NCBI GenBank assembly: GCA_041391505.1
Contig: JAWKNW010000027.1
Span: 1-64,000 of the forward strand
Direction: 5' to 3'
Length of the DNA stretch: 64,000 nucleotides
Source: Rhodothermales bacterium
GTDB lineage: Bacteria; Bacteroidota; Rhodothermia; Rhodothermales; JAHQVL01
Below the pieces are notes generated by a model. That model did not search any database. It saw nothing but the letters and a program-made list of their open reading frames with translations, and was not told where the DNA came from. The position numbers and the translations under genes are program-made. Position 1 is the stretch's first letter. Each line of letters starts with the position of its first letter. Of this stretch, positions 59,169 through 64,000 are shown in pieces.

Positions 59169-60608
59169 TCAGTAGACGGGCACCAGCTTGCCGAATTCGT
59201 CGCGCTTGAGCACCGCGCCGTTGGCGAGGATGACGCGCTCGGCATTGCCGTTCGGGCCGGCCACCTTGATCGTCACCGCCTCGATCTTTTCAGGCAGCAG
59301 GTTGCCCATGTCATCCACGGCGCCCCCGTTCTGGATACCGAACGAAAACTCGGTGATGCCGGTGCCGCCGAAAAGCACGTCCGACAGCGTCACGTCCGTG
59401 TTGCCGAACGCCGCGACGTTTTCCCCGCTCGCGCGCACCGTGATCGTCGAACCCTGCGACAGCGGATTCTGGTTTTCGTCATAGACGAAGAACTGGTACG
59501 CGCGGCTCACGACGAGCGCGCCCTGCGACGGCGGCACGAAGATGTTGGCGGTGCCCGAGCACAAGAATACCGCGTCGTCGGTGATCTGCTGCTGATTGCG
59601 GTCCGCGGTGGATGCGGTGATGATGCCGTATCCGGGGCCAAACGTCGGATGCACGGGATGCGGCGCTCCGGAAACCTTGGTCACGCCCACCACGCCCAGC
59701 GCGTCCGTCTGCGCCGAGCCTTCGATCACGCCGCCCGTCGTCGTGAAGTACACCGACGTGCCCGGACGCACGGGGTTGCCGTACTGGTCGCCGATCACGC
59801 CCACGACGCGCGACTGGAAGTTGATGATGCGCCAGCACGGTTCGTTCAGCGTCATGCCGATCGAGAAGTGATTGTCGTCCGGCAGGCCGCCATGCACGGT
59901 CAGGTTGACCGGAAGCGAACGGATCGTCCGCCCGCCCACGTTCGCCGTGGCCACCAGCTGGATCACGCCGGCGCGCGTCCCGCTCGATACGTTGGTCCGC
60001 ACGACGCCGTCGTTGTTGGTGACGCCGGATTCCGGGAAGATGAAGGCGTCCCCGCCCGGATCCACGCCGAACGAAAAATTGATGGTGATGGCGTTATCCA
60101 GGTTGATCGGCCGGCCGAGCGAGTCGGTCACCTGAAACACCACTTCGGCCACTTCGGTCGAGCCGCTCTCCCGGACGCCGATCACATCGGTCGACTGGTT
60201 GAGCAGGAGGATGTTCGAACCGCGGCCCGATTCGCGGCCACCCTGGTCGGTGCCCGACGACGTCGGCGACATCCGGATGGTGGCCACATCGATTTCACGA
60301 TTGGCGACCGCGAGCACGGTCGTCGAGGTGTTCGAGTACCCGCTCTTCGATGCGATGATCGTCACGTTCATCGTGCTATCGATATCGACATCCACGCTGT
60401 ACCGACCGTTGGCATCCGTCTCTTCGAGCAAACCCTGGGGCTGGATCTGAAGAAATGCGCCAACCACCGGCTCGCTCGTCGCGGCATCCACCACGAGGCC
60501 GCTCAACGTCACGACGCCGGCATCCTCGTTGCCGCTAAAAACATCGCACCCCGCTCCAACCGCGACAAGACATGCGACAAAAATCGATATCAGGACTGTA
60601 TTTCTCAT
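59169..60608 (-). CDS. lipoprotein with carboxypeptidase-regulatory-like and bacterial Ig-like (Big_1) domains
   Basis: 479 residues, lipobox GAGC (MRNTVLISIFVACLVAVGAGC). Residues about 33-110 form a carboxypeptidase regulatory-like beta sandwich (VTLSGLVVDAATSEPVVGAFLQIQPQGLL, DANGRYSVDVDI). Then Ig-like modules of invasin type follow: VFQVTDSLGRPINLDNAITINFSF, GVVRTNVSSGTRAGVIQLVATANVGG, and VVGVIGDQYGNPVRPGTSVYFTTTGGVIEGSAQTDALG. Probably a surface-exposed lipoprotein. GAGG lies a short distance before the ATG. Confidence 0.85.
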   Translation of the reverse strand: MRNTVLISIFVACLVAVGAGCDVFSGNEDAGVVTLSGLVVDAATSEPVVGAFLQIQPQGLLEETDANGRYSVDVDIDSTMNVTIIASKSGYSNTSTTVLAVANREIDVATIRMSPTSSGTDQGGRESGRGSNILLLNQSTDVIGVRESGSTEVAEVVFQVTDSLGRPINLDNAITINFSFGVDPGGDAFIFPESGVTNNDGVVRTNVSSGTRAGVIQLVATANVGGRTIRSLPVNLTVHGGLPDDNHFSIGMTLNEPCWRIINFQSRVVGVIGDQYGNPVRPGTSVYFTTTGGVIEGSAQTDALGVVGVTKVSGAPHPVHPTFGPGYGIITASTADRNQQQITDDAVFLCSGTANIFVPPSQGALVVSRAYQFFVYDENQNPLSQGSTITVRASGENVAAFGNTDVTLSDVLFGGTGITEFSFGIQNGGAVDDMGNLLPEKIEAVTIKVAGPNGNAERVILANGAVLKRDEFGKLVPVY

Positions 60609-60921
60609 TAATGCTTACCTCAAAAAACGCCTATCTCGTTCAACCAATAGCTTGCGTGTGGGACGGGCCAGGCCGCATCGCCGCCGGCTCTATCGAGCAA
60701 TCAGGATTCGCTTTGCTGCAATGCGGCGTACGCGCTGCGTACCTCGGATGTATCTACCTGTCGTCACGGATTCTTGGCCAACATAAACTCGTCGTACAAA
60801 CCTTGCACGAGGCATCTTGTTCGCAGGTCCGGAACCGGCTTCCTGGTACTGCGCGATGAAATGCCAGAAAAACAACAATAACAGTGCCGAACGCCCGGCC
60901 CCCGCGGCCCGCGGCGAAGAT
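60609..60921. other. intergenic region, no gene seen
   Basis: About 313 bases between the lipoprotein gene and the decarboxylase gene, both on the minus strand. It should contain the lipoprotein promoter and the end of the decarboxylase transcript. No clear terminator stem with a T-run was found. Confidence 0.45.
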
Positions 60922-62355
60922 TCATGGCCTGCCGGCTACCTCGCGCAGCAGCCGCCACGCGGCCTCGACATGCGCGACCGTCGTCCGCGCCGATCCCACA
61001 CACAGGCGAAGGGTAAACCGTTCATCCAGTCGGGTGTGCGTGAGGTATATCTTGCCACTCGCGTTCACCGCCTCCATCAGCTGCTGATTTTTCGCGTCGC
61101 CCCCCCGATGCCGGAAGCAAACCAGATTGAGCGGCGCCGGCGCCGCCAGCTCGAAATCGGGATCCGCCTGCACCCATCCCGCAAACGCCTGCGCCGCCTC
61201 GACATGCGATCGAACGTACGCGCGTAGCCCCTCGACGCCGTAGTGACGGATCACGAACCATAGCTTGAGCGCGCGGAAGCGCCGGCCCAGCTGGATGTGC
61301 CAGTCCCGATAATCGATCACCTCGCCGGAAGCGCTGGCCTGATTCCTGAGGTATTCGGGCAAGATCGAAAACGTGTCGATCAGTGCCTTACGATCCCGAA
61401 CGAAAAACGCCGAGCAATCGAAATTGGTGAGCATCCACTTGTGCGGATTGAAGCAGTAGCTGTCGGCCCCCTCCAGTCCGTCGTGGATCCAGCGGTATTC
61501 GGGACACACGGCCGCCGTCCCCAGCATCGCGGCGTCCACATGCAGCCAGATGCGCTCGCGGGCGCACACCGCCCCGATCCGCGCCACGGGATCGATCGCC
61601 GTGCTCGATGTCGTGCCCACCGTTGCCGCAACGAAGCACGGGGTAAACCCGTCCGCCCGATCCTGCGCGATCTGCCGTTCGAGCGCGTCGGGCCGCATCG
61701 CGAACGTATCGTCCGCGTCGATCAGCCGCACGTTCGCCCGCCCGATGCCGGCGATCTTCGCCGCCTTCTCAATCGAGGAATGGGCGTGGCGCGACGTATA
61801 CACCGTCAGCGTCCCGTCGCAACCCCGCTCGTTCGTCGCGTGCCGCGTCGCCTGCTCCCGGCCGGCGAGCAGCGCGCACAAGACGGCGCTCGAGGCGGTG
61901 TCCTGGATGACGCCTCCGCCGGCTCCGGCCGACGAAAAGGCAGCCGGCAACCCCAGCATCTCCACGAGCCAGTCCATCACGTGCGTCTCCAGCTCGGTGC
62001 AGGCCGGACTCGTCGCCCACAACATCCCCTGCACCCCCAGACCGGATGCCAGCAAATCGCCCAGTATGGCCGGCCCGGACGCGTTCGCGGGGAAAAACGC
62101 GAAGAAGTTGGGAGATTGCCAGTGGGTGATGCCGGGCAGGATCAGGCGCTCGAGGTCGCCCATCATCCGTTCGAACGGCTCGCCCGATTCGGGCGGCTGC
62201 GCCGGCAACCCCGCCCGGATGGCGCCGGGCTCGACCTGCGACAGGACCGGAAACGATTCGATCCGCTCGTAATAGTCCGCGATCCAATCGATCACCGCGC
62301 GGCCGTGGGCGCGAAATTCGTCAGGTGTCATGCCGAAGTGCACTTTTTTTAGCAT
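60922..62355 (-). CDS. group II PLP-dependent decarboxylase (aromatic-L-amino-acid decarboxylase-like)
   Basis: 477 residues from ATG 62355 (MLKKVHFGMTPDEFRAHG); ATG 62331 is an alternative eight residues in. The group II decarboxylase layout is complete: VIDWIADYYERIESFPVLSQVEPG, THWQSPNFFAFFPANAS, AFSSAGAGGGVIQDTASSAVLCALLAGRE, IWLHVDAAMLGTAA, and SYCFNPHKWMLTNFDCSAFF with the PLP lysine at residue 306. It probably removes CO2 from Phe/Tyr/Trp or related amino acids; the exact substrate is not set by the sequence. Divergent from the ABC-2 permease, 43 bases apart. Confidence 0.92.
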   Translation of the reverse strand: MLKKVHFGMTPDEFRAHGRAVIDWIADYYERIESFPVLSQVEPGAIRAGLPAQPPESGEPFERMMGDLERLILPGITHWQSPNFFAFFPANASGPAILGDLLASGLGVQGMLWATSPACTELETHVMDWLVEMLGLPAAFSSAGAGGGVIQDTASSAVLCALLAGREQATRHATNERGCDGTLTVYTSRHAHSSIEKAAKIAGIGRANVRLIDADDTFAMRPDALERQIAQDRADGFTPCFVAATVGTTSSTAIDPVARIGAVCARERIWLHVDAAMLGTAAVCPEYRWIHDGLEGADSYCFNPHKWMLTNFDCSAFFVRDRKALIDTFSILPEYLRNQASASGEVIDYRDWHIQLGRRFRALKLWFVIRHYGVEGLRAYVRSHVEAAQAFAGWVQADPDFELAAPAPLNLVCFRHRGGDAKNQQLMEAVNASGKIYLTHTRLDERFTLRLCVGSARTTVAHVEAAWRLLREVAGRP

Positions 62356-62398
62356 ATTGATGACGTACAGGCCGAACATACACCATCCGCCGGCACCG

Positions 62399-63853
62399 AT
62401 GCTCGCCCATCTCGTCAAAAAAGAAATACTCGATAGCCTGCTCAACCAGCGGTTTATCGCGCTGGCCGTCTTCAGCATCGTGCTCATGCCCCTGAGCGCG
62501 CTGATCAACTACCAGTATTTCGAGGCGCGCAAAACGGCCTTCGACAGCCAGTTCGCCGAATACAACCAGCAGGAAGATCACCGATACGACAACCGGGCGT
62601 ATCGCCCCCCGGAACTCCTGTCGGTGCTCGCGCGCGGGACCGAGCCGTACATGCCCCTCTATTTCCGGTTCGAGGATGTGTCTTCCGGCCGGAGCACGAG
62701 CGCGATCACGCCCGGCAACGTCGAGGCGCTCGAATTCTCGATGCTGTCGACCTTCGGGAGCTTCGACTTCCTTTTTCTGGTGCAGATCGTCTTCAGCCTC
62801 CTCGCGGTGTTGCTCGCGTTCGACATGATCGCCGGCGAGAAGGAGCGCGGTACCCTGAAAGCCGTTCTGGCCAACCGGGTGCCGCGCGACAGCGTGATCC
62901 TGGGCAAATTCCTGGGTGGATTCAGCGTGCTGGCGATGGCGTACCTCATCGGTTTCCTGCTCCTCTATCTCGTGCTCGCCGTCTCGGACAGCCGGTTTCT
63001 CTACCCGGAGATCGTCGTCAGAATGCTCTTTCTGGTCGGCCTGTCTACCGTGTTTCTCGCCGGCTTCTTCAGCATCGGCCTCATGGTATCCACCTTCTGC
63101 CACTCGACCCGCACCGCCATCGTGGCGCTGCTCGTCGTGTGGGTCCTGCTCCAGCTCGTTATCCCGAAAGCCGGCGAATTGATCGCCGTCGTGATCCACC
63201 CGGTCCGGTCCGAACATGAGATCCGGACGGAGATAGCGACCATCATCGATGAAGAGCGGGAGCAATCGGAAAACAAGGCCGGCCAGCTCTATGAGCGCTT
63301 CTCGGGCCGGAACGATCTCGAGGGGGCGTTTCAGCTCCTCAGCTCCGATGCAAGCTGGGTGCCCGCTTTCAGGGAACAGTATCAGGAGGAATACCTCGGC
63401 ATGCGCCAGCGGATGCAGGACCGCGTGCGGGAAGTTCAGCTGACGTGGGAACGCGAAAAGACGCGGCAGAAACAGCTGGGGCGCCGCATCGCCCTGATCT
63501 CGCCGGCCTCGGCGCTTGCCTTCATGCTTTCAGACGCCGCGGGCACGGGCGACCTGGCGTATTCCGAATACCGCACCGCCATCGCCGACTACTATCAGGT
63601 GGTCGACCGTGAGGTCTTCGCCCGGCAGCAGAGCCAATCGTTCCGGATCCGGCTGGGCCAGTCGATGATCGCCGGCGGTTTCGGAGGATCCGAAGAAGAA
63701 GCCCCCACGGACCTCCCCCCGTTTACCGTCACGCCGCCGCGCCTCGACCGCGTCCTCATCGAAAACGCCCTCGGCCTGGGCCTGCTCGCCTTCTACCTCA
63801 TCGTCCCCTTCCTCATCGGCTACTTCCGCTTCCTCCGCTACGACGTCCGGTGA
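62399..63853 (+). CDS. ABC-2 type permease with DUF3526-type layout
   Basis: 484 residues from ATG 62399 (MLAHLVKKEILDSLLNQRFIALAVFSIVLMP). About six membrane segments; the block VFSLLAVLLAFDMIAGEKERGTLKAVLANRVPRDSVILGKFLGG is typical of ABC-2 permeases. A large charged extracytoplasmic or cytosolic loop (about residues 270-400) and a final helix (GLGLLAFYLIVPFLIGYFRFLRYDV) follow. Such genes usually come with an ATPase and a second permease; none is adjacent here. Confidence 0.85.
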   Translation: MLAHLVKKEILDSLLNQRFIALAVFSIVLMPLSALINYQYFEARKTAFDSQFAEYNQQEDHRYDNRAYRPPELLSVLARGTEPYMPLYFRFEDVSSGRSTSAITPGNVEALEFSMLSTFGSFDFLFLVQIVFSLLAVLLAFDMIAGEKERGTLKAVLANRVPRDSVILGKFLGGFSVLAMAYLIGFLLLYLVLAVSDSRFLYPEIVVRMLFLVGLSTVFLAGFFSIGLMVSTFCHSTRTAIVALLVVWVLLQLVIPKAGELIAVVIHPVRSEHEIRTEIATIIDEEREQSENKAGQLYERFSGRNDLEGAFQLLSSDASWVPAFREQYQEEYLGMRQRMQDRVREVQLTWEREKTRQKQLGRRIALISPASALAFMLSDAAGTGDLAYSEYRTAIADYYQVVDREVFARQQSQSFRIRLGQSMIAGGFGGSEEEAPTDLPPFTVTPPRLDRVLIENALGLGLLAFYLIVPFLIGYFRFLRYDVR

Positions 63854-63904
63854 CGGGTATGGGATAAGATTCAGAAGTTTAGGTCCAGGGAGATTCCATT
63901 GATC

Positions 63905-63936
63905 CTCGAACCTTGAACCTTGAACCTCGAACCTCA
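63905..63936. repeat. TTGAACC-type tandem heptad repeat
   Basis: tcgaaccttgaaccttgaacc and following heptads match the words of the inverted repeat at 23453-23522 and of the elements after sprA and proS. No complementary partner was seen nearby. Confidence 0.65.
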
Positions 63937-64000
63937 AGCCCTCACATGCCCGTCGCCTTCGCCAATCCACTTGTAGGTGGTCAGCTCCTCCAGTCCCATC
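63934..64000 (-). CDS. 3' end of a gene continuing past the window
   Basis: The minus-strand frame from the window end reads MGLEELTTYKWIGEGDG and ends HVRA, with the stop TGA at 63934-63936. The 21 codons are well composed and sit where a convergent gene would be expected after the ABC-2 permease. Product cannot be named from this fragment. Confidence 0.45.
   Translation of the reverse strand, partial: MGLEELTTYKWIGEGDGHVRA

Overview
The window looks like a chromosome segment of a GC-rich (about 63-65% by eye) Bacteroidota-related bacterium, most likely Rhodothermota/Rhodothermales. This is inferred from one very large SprA-type type IX secretion (T9SS) translocon gene, four secreted proteins with 'YPNP' T9SS sorting domains, an SDR-type threonine dehydrogenase next to kbl, and the generally moderate-to-weak Shine-Dalgarno signals. 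No tRNA, rRNA, CRISPR array, IS element or phage gene was seen. Nearly all sequence is explained by about 49 genes; the many long open frames opposite them are GC-bias shadows.

Layout. 0-8 kb: a two-domain Fe/thiamine-type ABC permease, DUF302, a small zinc ribbon, a transmembrane Ser/Thr kinase, a small outer-membrane protein, a saccharopine-dehydrogenase-like enzyme, an SDR and an NTF2-like lipoprotein. 8-18 kb: sprA, lipB, an acidic orphan and DUF423. 18-21 kb (minus): a T9SS cargo, rsfS with a LytR_C membrane protein, and a small surface protein. 21-23.5 kb (plus): tsaD, then aroQ-type chorismate mutase overlapping mltG. 23.5-34 kb: an OmpP1/FadL-like porin, a Tyr/Ser-rich repetitive lipoprotein, proS, a 21-repeat LRR T9SS protein, a cyclase-FHA fusion, and a divergent pair (Tat-exported sugar isomerase / PEP-hydrolase-like TIM barrel). 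34.6-34.9 kb: a cluster of tandem repeats. 35-40 kb: kbl-tdh, sthA and envelope genes. 40-48.6 kb: three consecutive large secreted proteins. 48.9-54.3 kb: an assimilatory sulfite-reduction operon. 54.8-64 kb: an S9 peptidase, two lipoproteins, MOSC, an Ig-like lipoprotein, an aromatic amino acid decarboxylase and an ABC-2 permease.

The most interesting signal is in front of the sulfite-reduction operon (sulfite reductase, unknown protein, uroporphyrinogen-III methyltransferase, APS reductase, precorrin-2 dehydrogenase). The 5' leader encodes a 22-residue peptide beginning Met-Cys-Cys-Cys-Cys, preceded by a GGGAG ribosome-binding site and followed within 30 nt by a strong intrinsic terminator and U-tract that sits just before the sulfite reductase start codon. 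This is the architecture of amino-acid attenuation, here reading out cysteine, the end product of the operon. Upstream, a composite sequence box is duplicated about 350 bp apart: one copy lies next to the putative operon promoter, the other precedes an unassigned stretch that ends in its own terminator.

Other unexplained structure includes dispersed TTGAACC-type inverted repeats at gene ends, a 37-bp plus 19-bp tandem repeat cluster, a charged helical insertion in SprA, and an uncharacterised protein overlapping a gene of the sulfur operon.
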